Assembly (NCBI RefSeq): GCF_027594745.1
Contig: NZ_CP110854.1
Location: 2,212,501-2,276,500 of the forward strand
Source of the DNA: Saprospira grandis
Lineage (GTDB): Bacteria; Bacteroidota; Bacteroidia; Chitinophagales; Saprospiraceae
Reading direction: 5' to 3'
DNA: 64,000 nt
Both the position numbers and the translations under genes were made by a program. The notes beneath the pieces are model-generated. The model was not told where the DNA came from and searched no databases. It worked only from the letters and a program-made list of their open reading frames with translations. Below, piece after piece: positions 35,845-43,326 of this stretch. Each line of letters starts with the position of its first letter. Position 1 is the first letter of the stretch.

Positions 35845-37176
35845 ATGGCAAATTTTGATAAAATCCAAGCTCGCTTGGAGCAGTATAATGCAACCCTTGA
35901 CCAACTCAAGGAGCTCTTTATGAGTGATGGGAAAATTGATGCCCAAGAACAAGAGCAAATCAACCAAATTGAAGCCGCTATTGCCCGCCTAGGCGAGCGC
36001 ATTGGCTCAGCTACCGCTGCGGCAACTGCCGCCGCAGAAACTCCTGCCGAAACAGGCAGCGAAACGCCTGCCGCAGAAACTCCCGCTCCTGCAGCCTCTT
36101 CTATTTCGGGCTCAGTGGGCAAAGGCGGAGACAATAAAGAGGCCGATGTGAAATTGGTACAAGAACTACTAAAGAAAAAGGGCCAAAATGTAGCCGTAGA
36201 TGGCGACTGTGGACCAAAAACCATCGCCGCTATCAAAGCTTTCCAACAAGCAGAGTTTGGCTGGCAAGATGGCCGCATTGATCCAGGCGGGAAAAGCTGG
36301 GGCGCCCTTTCTGGCGGAAGCTCTTCTAGCTCTTCAGAGGATAGCAGCAGCTCAGATAGCAGTAGCGCTGATGCTGCAGCCACAACAGAAGAAGCTGCTC
36401 CAACTGGAGATCCCGTTCCAATTAAGGACCTTCAAGGTTCTGTGGGCCAAGGCGGAAAAAATAATCCCGATGATGTCAAGGTGGTCCAAACCCTTCTCCG
36501 TGAAGAGTTTGACTACAAAGTGGACATCAGCGGAACTTGCGATAATAAGACCATTACCGCAATTAGTAATTTCCAAGCCACTAAATTGGGCGTAAGCAAA
36601 CCCGATGGCCGTGTAGATCCAGGCGGAAAAAGCTGGAAGGGCCTCAATGGCGAAGGCCTACAAGAAGCCGCTATCCCTGGCCCAATGAATAAACCCAATT
36701 GGATCAAGGTAGCAGAGTCTGAGCTGGGCGTTACCGAAATCCCTGGCGCAGAAGATAACCCCCGAGTAATTGAGTATCACTCGACTACTGGTGGCTTCCG
36801 CGATGATGAGACGCCTTGGTGCGCCTCTTTTGTCAATTGGGTAATGAATAAAGCCGGCCAAGGTGGAACAGGCAGCGCAATGGCAATGTCTTGGGCCAAA
36901 TATGGTAAAAAGGTGGATAAACCCGCCTATGGCGCTATTGCCGTTTTGAGCTATGGTGGCGGAAAAGGCCATGTGGGCTTTGTGGTCGGCAAAAAGGGCG
37001 GCAATGTCTTGCTTTTGGGCGGCAACCAAAGCAATATGGTAAAGATCTCCGCTTTTGGTACAAGCAAGATTCATGCTTACGTTTTCCCCAATAACTTTGA
37101 GGTTCCGGAAAACTACTATACCTTCGGCGAAGCAGAAGGCGACTTTGAGACGACAGATTTCTCTCAAACTCGATAG
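35845..37176 (+). CDS. Leaderless NlpC/P60-like (TIGR02594) hydrolase with two peptidoglycan-binding domains
   Basis: 443 residues, no signal peptide. Residues 1-55 are helical with an EF-hand-like DGKIDAQEQE; Ala/Pro/Thr linker; PG_binding domain at about 88-156 (SVGKGGDNKEADVKLVQ ... GRIDPGGKSWGAL); Ser-rich linker 158-178; second copy at about 198-268 (SVGQGGKNNPDDVKVVQ ... GRVDPGGKSWKGL). The C-terminal domain at about 285-415 matches TIGR02594 amidase-like enzymes: TPWCASFVNW with Cys326, GKGHVGFVVG with His376, and GGNQ. It should cut peptide bonds in peptidoglycan. TIGR02594 domains are common in phage lysins. The modules look duplicated. Confidence 0.87.
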   Translation: MANFDKIQARLEQYNATLDQLKELFMSDGKIDAQEQEQINQIEAAIARLGERIGSATAAATAAAETPAETGSETPAAETPAPAASSISGSVGKGGDNKEADVKLVQELLKKKGQNVAVDGDCGPKTIAAIKAFQQAEFGWQDGRIDPGGKSWGALSGGSSSSSSEDSSSSDSSSADAAATTEEAAPTGDPVPIKDLQGSVGQGGKNNPDDVKVVQTLLREEFDYKVDISGTCDNKTITAISNFQATKLGVSKPDGRVDPGGKSWKGLNGEGLQEAAIPGPMNKPNWIKVAESELGVTEIPGAEDNPRVIEYHSTTGGFRDDETPWCASFVNWVMNKAGQGGTGSAMAMSWAKYGKKVDKPAYGAIAVLSYGGGKGHVGFVVGKKGGNVLLLGGNQSNMVKISAFGTSKIHAYVFPNNFEVPENYYTFGEAEGDFETTDFSQTR

Positions 37177-37196
37177 GGCTAATTGGCGCTAGACGC

Positions 37197-37232
37197 AAAG
37201 GGGCGGTCGGATTTTCCGACCGCCCCTTTTTT
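37197..37232 (+). terminator. Terminator after the TIGR02594 hydrolase
   Basis: AAAGGGGCGGTCGGA-TTT-TCCGACCGCCCCTTT, with a T run to 37232. Confidence 0.9.
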
Positions 37233-37267
37233 GTCTTTTTCGGGCCCCTTGGGGCCTTTTGTCGAGC

Positions 37268-37404
37268 CGGCCCAGCGCTGCGCAGCCGTGGCCGAAGGCC
37301 AGACCCAAGGCGAAACGAAGTGGAGCCTGCAGGGCCGAGCAGCCTTGCGAGCGGCGGAGCATAGCGGCGGCCGCCTTGGCTTTGCCAAGGCGGCCGCGGG
37401 CCCC
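37268..37404 (-). repeat. Dispersed GC-rich element, copy 11
   Basis: On the minus strand: GGGGCCCGCGGCCGCC-TTGGCAAAGCCAA-GGCGGCCGCCGCTATGCTCC, spine GCTCGCAAGGCTGC / TCGGCCCTGC, AGGC...GCCT arm, TTGGGTCTG, GGCC-TTC-GGCC arm, GCGCTGGGCC. It lies 18 bp after the stop of the minus-strand gene at 37422 in the same sense. Confidence 0.9.
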
Positions 37405-37421
37405 AAAAAACAGCAGAAAAA

Positions 37422-37880
37422 CTACTGCTCTTGCTCTTCGTTATTAAAGTAATTCATCAGGTCCGAAGAAACTCGGTCCATGCCATTTACGCCCATTTTG
37501 GCGGCAATTTGAAACATATTATTGGTCACTAGGGCCGTGGCAAGGGCCTCGGCGCCAGCAATATGAATGGTATCATTGACCTTCTCATGCAGGCGGTTGA
37601 GGCGCAACATCACTCGGCCCAACTGCTGATAAAGTTCTAAATCTCGCTTCATTTCGGCCACATCAATATAGTCGGGCAAAACATCATCATGCTGTTCTGC
37701 CGCTCGAATTGTCTCCTCGACAAAGATTTCATTTTCTCTATGGAGTTTGGGGAAAGAAGCGCGCTCGTCTTGGGTAAGCGAGAGCAAAAAGGGGAGCTTT
37801 TCTTCAATTTGGGTCACTAATTGGCGGACCTCTTCTACCATATCGGTAGTCAATTCGATAGAAATGCGATTTTCGGCCAT
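37422..37880 (-). CDS. Conserved hypothetical helical protein
   Basis: 152 residues, all helical and acidic, no leader. VEEVRQLVTQIEEKLPFLLSLTQDERASFPKL at the N-terminus and YQQLGRVMLRLNRLHEKVNDTIHIAGAEAL later look like conserved four-helix-type segments; I recall similar small proteins in Bacteroidota but cannot give a function. No terminator is visible; a dispersed repeat begins 18 bp after the stop. Confidence 0.6.
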   Translation of the reverse strand: MAENRISIELTTDMVEEVRQLVTQIEEKLPFLLSLTQDERASFPKLHRENEIFVEETIRAAEQHDDVLPDYIDVAEMKRDLELYQQLGRVMLRLNRLHEKVNDTIHIAGAEALATALVTNNMFQIAAKMGVNGMDRVSSDLMNYFNNEEQEQ

Positions 37881-37962
37881 TGGATTTATTTTTTAAATGA
37901 AATGAGCTTAATACCTCTTCAATATAGGCTTTTTTGAAAGAAAATGAAATTTTATGCCCCTG

Positions 37963-38841
37963 CTAATCTCGGCTATAGCCCTGAAAAACCTCTTGCAAAT
38001 GCCAGTCGAGATAGTCCTCTTTGGGCCGATATTTTTTGAGATGAGGCAGACGGATTTGCTGGGCCTGATGCCGCAGTAAATAGTACTCTAAGCCCTCGCC
38101 ATGTACCTTATGCGAGACCTGCATGCGCAAGGAGTCATCAATCCGAAAAGCGCCCAGATCAAAGAGTTTGTGGTGCATGCTGCAAAGGGCCAGGCCATTT
38201 TCTGCCCGATCGGGCCCGCCCGCCTGATGCCACTTAATGTGAGCCGCCTCTAAGGCCAAAGGCTGATGCCCCAGCCGCAAATTGAAGCCACAAACGGCAC
38301 AGGCATAGCCATAGGCCTCCAAAATTTGGCCCCGAAAACGAGGATCTCTTTTTCGCCTTTTGCTGAGCAAAAAGGCAGGTTCTAGCTCTAGACCCACCGC
38401 CTGCAAAATATTCTGGTGCAGACTTTCGGGGAAGTTGCGCTGCAAAAGCTGCTCGGCCAAATGCCCCACTAAATCGGGTTGCTCCCGCAAAAGCGCTTGC
38501 ATCTCGGCAGGGAATTGAGCGCTGATGCCTTTTTCTCGGAGTCGCTTGGGCGAGCTATTGATTTTACCATCGATGCGATGCAGTTCACTGAGTTCCCAAA
38601 TCTTATCTGAGCTTAGGTAGACAAAAGGGTAGTTGGGGCCAGGAGCGCTATTCGGTGGGCCAAACTCCCGAAAATAATCCTTCAGTTTTGCTTCTTCCTC
38701 TGCATACTGCAGTTTTGTTCGGCCCTGTTGCCAGGCGCCTAGGGCATACAGCAGCAAAAGCGGTTTGTGCGGGGCTCGTTTGCCCTTGGCTTTCCAGCTT
38801 TTGATTTTGGCCCAGCGAGTTTCTAGTTCTTTTCGGTCCAT
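37963..38841 (-). CDS. HNH endonuclease with an N-terminal sulfur-binding-like domain (McrA-type, putative type IV restriction)
   Basis: 292 residues. The N-terminal part (about 16-150) has RAPHKPLLLLYALG, then NYPFVYLSSDKIWEL, a layout I associate with the sulfur-binding domain of ScoMcrA/SprMcrA-type enzymes that cut phosphorothioated DNA. The C-terminal part has a full HNH site: CAVC (181-184), LEAAHI with His201, NGLALCSMHHKLFD (220-224 CSMHH). Domain order fits the short SBD-HNH enzymes. No dnd or other modification genes are in the window. The SBD call is from memory of motifs; HNH is secure. It follows pdxH by 3 bp. Confidence 0.75.
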   Translation of the reverse strand: MDRKELETRWAKIKSWKAKGKRAPHKPLLLLYALGAWQQGRTKLQYAEEEAKLKDYFREFGPPNSAPGPNYPFVYLSSDKIWELSELHRIDGKINSSPKRLREKGISAQFPAEMQALLREQPDLVGHLAEQLLQRNFPESLHQNILQAVGLELEPAFLLSKRRKRDPRFRGQILEAYGYACAVCGFNLRLGHQPLALEAAHIKWHQAGGPDRAENGLALCSMHHKLFDLGAFRIDDSLRMQVSHKVHGEGLEYYLLRHQAQQIRLPHLKKYRPKEDYLDWHLQEVFQGYSRD

Positions 38842-38844
38842 GAC

Positions 38845-39516
38845 TTAAGGCGCTAAGCGTTCGATTTTCCATTTTTTCTCTTCGCCCTCAATTTTGTCTA
38901 TGGTATAGCGAAGACGGTCGTGCAAGCGGCTGCTGCGGCCCTGCCAAAACTCGAAGCGGTAGGGTCGGACCAAATAGCCACCCCAGTTTTCGGGCATGGG
39001 AATCTCTGTCCCTTCTGGGTATTTTGCCTTCAGCTCGGCCAAACGATCTTCCAAAACAGAACGATCGCTAATCAGTTGGCTTTGGGCCGAGGCTAGGGCT
39101 CCAAATTGGCTATCTCGAGGGCGAGAGCGGAAATACTGCTCAGAAGCCGAGGCGCTCAACTTTTCGACTAGGCCATCTATGCGAATTTGGCGCTCCATTT
39201 CAATCCAAGCAAAAACCAAGGCGGCCTGCGGGTTCAAATCGAGTTGTTGTCCTTTGGCGCTACCATAATTCGTATAAAAATACAGGCCTTTTTCATCAAA
39301 TCCCTTGAGCAGAACGATGCGGGCTGCTGGCCGCCCCTGTTCGTCTACCGTGGCCAAGGTCATGGCGTTGGGCTCGGGCAAATTGGCGGTTAAAGCGGCC
39401 TTGAACCAGTTTTCAAACTGCCGAAAAGGGTTTTCGGCTACCTCAGTTTCTAATAGGCTGCCCATTTGATAATCTTCTCTTAATTGGGCGACCTTCTCAT
39501 TTAAATCTCGATTCAT
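38845..39516 (-). CDS. pdxH: Pyridoxamine 5'-phosphate oxidase
   Basis: 223 residues, usual length. Motifs: NAMTLATVDEQGRPAARIVLLKG (FMN/substrate side), YTNYGSAKGQQL, RQIRIDGLVEKL, SQSQLISDR-like ASAQSQLISDR, and the C-terminal FEFWQGRSSRLHDR for PLP binding. It makes PLP from pyridoxamine or pyridoxine phosphate using FMN. It starts the minus-strand unit pdxH to HNH nuclease. pdxA lies 3.8 kb away. Confidence 0.96.
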   Translation of the reverse strand: MNRDLNEKVAQLREDYQMGSLLETEVAENPFRQFENWFKAALTANLPEPNAMTLATVDEQGRPAARIVLLKGFDEKGLYFYTNYGSAKGQQLDLNPQAALVFAWIEMERQIRIDGLVEKLSASASEQYFRSRPRDSQFGALASAQSQLISDRSVLEDRLAELKAKYPEGTEIPMPENWGGYLVRPYRFEFWQGRSSRLHDRLRYTIDKIEGEEKKWKIERLAP

Positions 39517-39638
39517 ATGCTTATCCTGTTTGAAATGAAAAAAACGGCTTACAGTAAGTTAGCAGGAACTCCTTTAAAAGCGGCATCTACTAGGCAGAAA
39601 ATTAGCTTTCTGGCCCAAGGGAAGCGGTTTTTAATAGA

Positions 39639-39673
39639 CTGCGCTATAAAGCGCAGCAAAACTAATATCTTTG
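39639..39673 (+). promoter_or_regulatory. Palindrome plus -7 box upstream of the KdsD-type isomerase gene
   Basis: CTGCGCT-ATAA-AGCGCAG (39639-39656) sits 9 bp before an exact -7 box TATCTTTG (39666-39673); the start codon is 35 bp further on. The palindrome occupies the place of a -33 box, so it may be an operator. Confidence 0.4.
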
Positions 39674-39708
39674 GGCTGCTCTCTGACAAACTTGTTTAAA
39701 AATAGTGT

Positions 39709-40653
39709 ATGTCTTATCAAGAAACTGCAAAATCGGTATTTGAGTTGGAGGCCAAGGCCCTTCAGCAACTTGGCCAAAAAATTAACAGTCATTTTGATGG
39801 GGCTGTTCAGGCTATTCTCAATTGCTCGGGCCGTTTGGTGGTCTGTGGCATGGGCAAATCGGGCCTGATTGGGAAAAAGATTGCGGCGACTTTGGCCAGC
39901 GTGGGGCGGCCGAGCTTTTTCCTCCACCCTTCAGAGGCCATTCATGGCGATTTGGGGATGCTGATGGAAAATGACTGCTTTTTGAGCCTTTCTAATTCGG
40001 GCGAAACGGATGAACTTTTGCAAATTTTGCCTCATATTCAAGCGCTCGAGCTGCCGCATATTTGTATTGTGGGCCGCCCTAAATCAACCTTGGCCCGCTA
40101 TGCCGACTTTGTCCTAGATGTGGGCGTTTCGGTAGAGGCCGCCCGCCTGCAGGCAGTTCCCTTGGCCTCTAGCCTGACTGCCCTGGCCATGGGCGATGCC
40201 CTAGCTGCGGCCTATATTGAGGCCAGCAATTTCCAACAGGCCGATTTTTTGCGCTATCATCCTGGCGGCAACCTCGGCAAGCGCCTGCTCACTAAGGTCC
40301 AAGAGGCCATGCAAAGCGAAAAATTGCCCATTGTTGGCCCAAATGCCAATATGCAAGAGCTATTATTGACCATTTCGGCTGGGCAGCTGGGCCTAGCCAT
40401 TGTTCAGGAGGCCGGAAAAGTCTTGGGCATTATTACCGATGGCGATTTGCGCCGCCAACTGAGCCAAACGGCCAATGATGCCTTTTTTGCCCTGAAGGCC
40501 AAGGCCCTAATGACGCCAACACCCAAAACTATTTCTCCCCAAGCCTCTTTGCTCGATGCCGAGGAGCAAATGCAGCAGCTGCGAATCAACGCCCTTTTGG
40601 TCCTAGAAGAAGAACGCCTGCTGGGGATTATTGCCAAGCAACATCTTAAGTAG
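39709..40653 (+). CDS. kdsD: Arabinose-5-phosphate isomerase, KpsF/GutQ family
   Basis: 314 residues. N-terminal SIS domain: VVCGMGKSGLIGKKIAATLAS, FFLHPSEAIHGDLGM, SNSGETDELL. It is followed by VPLASSLTALAMGDALA and two CBS domains (about 200-255 and 265-314; LGIITDGDLRRQL and MTPTPKTISP). It turns ribulose-5-phosphate into arabinose-5-phosphate, the first step to the lipopolysaccharide sugar Kdo. No Kdo genes are next to it. A dispersed repeat begins 6 bp after the stop. Confidence 0.92.
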   Translation: MSYQETAKSVFELEAKALQQLGQKINSHFDGAVQAILNCSGRLVVCGMGKSGLIGKKIAATLASVGRPSFFLHPSEAIHGDLGMLMENDCFLSLSNSGETDELLQILPHIQALELPHICIVGRPKSTLARYADFVLDVGVSVEAARLQAVPLASSLTALAMGDALAAAYIEASNFQQADFLRYHPGGNLGKRLLTKVQEAMQSEKLPIVGPNANMQELLLTISAGQLGLAIVQEAGKVLGIITDGDLRRQLSQTANDAFFALKAKALMTPTPKTISPQASLLDAEEQMQQLRINALLVLEEERLLGIIAKQHLK

Positions 40654-40658
40654 GATTT

Positions 40659-40778
40659 GGGGCCTCAGCTGCGCTGCGCTTGCTGCGCTATGTTGCGGGG
40701 CTCGCAGGTCTGCTCGGCCCTGCGGCGGCTGCGCCGCCTGGGTCTGGCCTGACGGCCACCCCTCCACAGCGCTAGGCC
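40659..40778 (+). repeat. Dispersed GC-rich element, copy 12
   Basis: GGGGCCTCAGC, TGCGCTATGTTGCGG, spine GCTCGCAGGTCTGC / TCGGCCCTGC, arm GGCGGC-TGC-GCCGCC, TGGGTCTG, arm GGCCTGACGGCC, GCGCTAGGCC. Only 6 bp after the isomerase stop and no other terminator is seen. Confidence 0.92.
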
Positions 40779-40811
40779 AAGGAGGCCTGGCCCTACACAC
40801 AAACTAAAACT

Positions 40812-42374
40812 ATGTATCCATATCTTTTTGCCATCAGTCTGATTTGTACGGCCTCCTTTTTGCGGGCCCAATCTCTTTTTAGTTTAGAACAACTAGAAAA
40901 CGATGAGGAAATTCCCCTCTACTATTCGGTAGATAAGGCCTATATAGAAAAAGCCAAGGCCTATAAGCTACGCCTCTACAAACAGGCCAATAGTCTGCCG
41001 CCTTTAGTGGCCCAATTGCCCAATTTGCAAGCCCTTTATGCCGAACATATTTACTTTGAGCATTTAACGGAGGCCATTGGCGATTTAGAACAGCTACAAC
41101 TGCTTTCTCTTCGGCATAATAAGGTGAAAGAACTGCCCGAAGCCCTGGCCAAATTGCAAAACCTCAAGTGGCTGGACCTCAGCAAAAATCGCCTGACAAG
41201 CTTTCCCTATCCCTTGGACCAATTAGGTAGCTTAGAAAAATTGCAACTGCAAGAAAATGATATTGATAGCCTGCCCACCGATTTATCGAACTGGCAAAAT
41301 TTGCAATATCTGGACCTCTCTAATAATTATTTTGTAGACCTTGGTGGCTTGCCTAAATTGCCTAATTTGCAGTATCTAGATCTCTATTATAATAAGTTAG
41401 AGGAACTAGATAGCTTGCTCTGGCAAATGGAAAACCTACAACAACTCAATTTGGGCCGCAACCCCCTCAAAAATCCAGAGCAACTCTTTGAGCAGTTGCC
41501 TGCGCTCAAACAACTCTACGAGCTACAATTACCCGAATTGGGCCTAGAGCAACTGCCCAGTAATTTGGACCAATTGCAGCAAATAGAACGCCTCAACCTT
41601 AAGGGGAATAAACTAAAAGCCATAGACGAAAGCCTCTATAGCATGAAGGACCTCTTTTGGTTAGACCTCTCTGATAACCGACTCGATAGCCTCTCTCCCA
41701 GAATAGGCGAATTGGAGCATTTGGTCTGGTTGAGCTTGGCTGGAAATGATCTAGAGATTTTGCCCGATAGCCTAAAATATCTGGAAAATCTCCGCTACCT
41801 CAGTATTCGGGTGATGGACCTCAAGGGCTTTCCCGAGGTAGTTTGCGAGCTTCCCAATTTAGAAGAGCTCAATGCCGCCAATATTCAGATTTATAGTTTG
41901 CCCAGCAGCATGGAAAAAATGCAAAACTTAAGGGCCATTGATTTGAGCTATAACAAATACCTGAAACCAGGGCAGGTCTTTGCCCGCTTGGCCAAACTCC
42001 CCCGCTTGACTAGCCTCAAGCTAGCTGGGACCAAATACAATCATTTACCCGCCAATATTGGCGATTTACAGGCCCTAGAAATCTTGGACCTCTCGGATAA
42101 TGATTTTGGCCAACTACCCGATAGTCTGTATAGCTTACGCAATTTGCGCCAACTGAATCTGGCCGATACCAAGCTGCGCAAACTCAAGCATAAAATTGGG
42201 CAATTGGAGAATTTGGAAGAGCTTGATTTGCGCTATAACAGCAAATTGGACCATTTGCCAGAAAGCATTAAGCAATGCAAAAAGCTAAAGAAAATCTATT
42301 TGAGAGGCTGCCCTATTCCCGAAGAAGAAAAGGCTTGTCTCCGAGAATGGTTGCCTGGCGTAAAGCTCTATTAA
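40812..42374 (+). CDS. Exported leucine-rich-repeat protein
   Basis: 520 residues. Signal peptide MYPYLFAISLICTASFLRAQS. From about residue 65 to the end about 18-19 leucine-rich repeats of about 23 residues (LQLLSLRHNKVKELPEAL, LKWLDLSKNRLTSFP, LEILDLSDNDFGQLPDSL), of the bacterial/plant-intracellular type. No C-terminal T9SS domain, no catalytic domain. Likely periplasmic or surface binding protein; partner unknown. Confidence 0.85.
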   Translation: MYPYLFAISLICTASFLRAQSLFSLEQLENDEEIPLYYSVDKAYIEKAKAYKLRLYKQANSLPPLVAQLPNLQALYAEHIYFEHLTEAIGDLEQLQLLSLRHNKVKELPEALAKLQNLKWLDLSKNRLTSFPYPLDQLGSLEKLQLQENDIDSLPTDLSNWQNLQYLDLSNNYFVDLGGLPKLPNLQYLDLYYNKLEELDSLLWQMENLQQLNLGRNPLKNPEQLFEQLPALKQLYELQLPELGLEQLPSNLDQLQQIERLNLKGNKLKAIDESLYSMKDLFWLDLSDNRLDSLSPRIGELEHLVWLSLAGNDLEILPDSLKYLENLRYLSIRVMDLKGFPEVVCELPNLEELNAANIQIYSLPSSMEKMQNLRAIDLSYNKYLKPGQVFARLAKLPRLTSLKLAGTKYNHLPANIGDLQALEILDLSDNDFGQLPDSLYSLRNLRQLNLADTKLRKLKHKIGQLENLEELDLRYNSKLDHLPESIKQCKKLKKIYLRGCPIPEEEKACLREWLPGVKLY

Positions 42375-42408
42375 CAGCGCATTTTACTGGGGGCGCAGCC
42401 CCTTTGAT

Positions 42409-42527
42409 GGCCTAGCGATGTGCAGCAGTGCGGTGCAGCCGCAGACCAAGGCCGTCAGGCCGCAGGGCCGAGCAGACCTGCGAGCTGCGAAACGTAGCGC
42501 CGACGACCGAAGGGAGGTGGAGGCCCC
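42409..42527 (-). repeat. Dispersed GC-rich element, copy 13
   Basis: On the minus strand: GGGGCCTCCACCTCCC, TTCGGTCGTCGGCGCTACGT, spine GCTCGCAGGTCTGC / TCGGCCCTGC, GGCCTGACGGCC arm, TTGGTCTG, CGGC-TGC-ACCG arm, CATCGCTAGGCC. GGGG end 64 bp before the dioxygenase-like start. Confidence 0.9.
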
Positions 42528-42590
42528 AAAAAGAAAAACCAATCAATTCGTTAAACTCATTTAGGCATTTGCGTCTAAGGGAAAAAACTT

Positions 42591-43271
42591 ATGAAACGAA
42601 AAGATTTTTTGAAGCGGAGTTTATTGGCCCTTGGCGCCTTGGGATTGGGGGCAAGTTGTAGCAAGGACAGCGAAGAAGAATTGAATGAGAACTGCCCATT
42701 GTCTCCTGTAGAAACGGCTGGGCCTTTCCCAATTCACAGTCCAGCAGATTTGGTGCAGCAAAACATTTGTGGAGATCGAACAGGAACCGCTTTAGTGATA
42801 CAGCTTACAGTTATTCGGCAGACCGAAGAGGCTTGCACGCCTTTGGAGGGCTATTATGTAGATTTGTGGCATTGTGATGCAAAGGGAGATTACTCGGAGT
42901 ATGGAGGGACCAATATGCAGGCCAATGACTACCAGAATGTTAGCTTTTTGCGGGGGCGGCAGACCACAGATGCCAATGGACAAGTGCAGTTTATTAGCAT
43001 TTTCCCGGGTTGGTATAATGGGCGGGCTCCTCATATTCACATTGAGGTAAAATCGCCCAATGAGGACTCTATTCGAGTGACGCAAATTGCCTTTCCCAAA
43101 GATATTTGCGATGAGGTTTATGCACAAGGACCTTATGAGGGAGAAGCGAATACGAGCAATGAACAGGATAATGTTTTTGGAGATAGTTTATCGAAAAATA
43201 TGCTGGATCAATTGACGGGAGACCCCCAGTCTGGCTATACCTTGCAAAAAGAAATCGTAGTACAACTATAG
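42591..43271 (+). CDS. Intradiol ring-cleavage dioxygenase-like lipoprotein
   Basis: 226 residues. N-terminal signal MKRKDFLKRSLLALGALGLGASC with a lipobox Cys23 and a Tat-like KR-x-FLK. The mature part is an intradiol dioxygenase fold: CPLSPVETAGPFP, YYVDLWHCDAKGDYSEYGG (first Fe-Tyr), FPGWYNGRAPHIHIEV (second Tyr and two His), so all four iron ligands appear present. Extracytoplasmic members of this family occur in Bacteroidota with unknown substrate. Confidence 0.82.
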   Translation: MKRKDFLKRSLLALGALGLGASCSKDSEEELNENCPLSPVETAGPFPIHSPADLVQQNICGDRTGTALVIQLTVIRQTEEACTPLEGYYVDLWHCDAKGDYSEYGGTNMQANDYQNVSFLRGRQTTDANGQVQFISIFPGWYNGRAPHIHIEVKSPNEDSIRVTQIAFPKDICDEVYAQGPYEGEANTSNEQDNVFGDSLSKNMLDQLTGDPQSGYTLQKEIVVQL

Positions 43272-43288
43272 GCCAATTGACTTAAATT

Positions 43289-43325
43289 AAAAAGGGCTGT
43301 CGGAATTCTCCGACAGCCCTTTTTG
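43289..43325. terminator. Two-way terminator between dioxygenase-like gene and pdxA
   Basis: AAAAAGGGCTGTCGGA-ATTC-TCCGACAGCCCTTTTT is a near-perfect palindrome with A and T runs on either side; it serves both convergent genes. Confidence 0.9.
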
Positions 43326-43326
43326 C

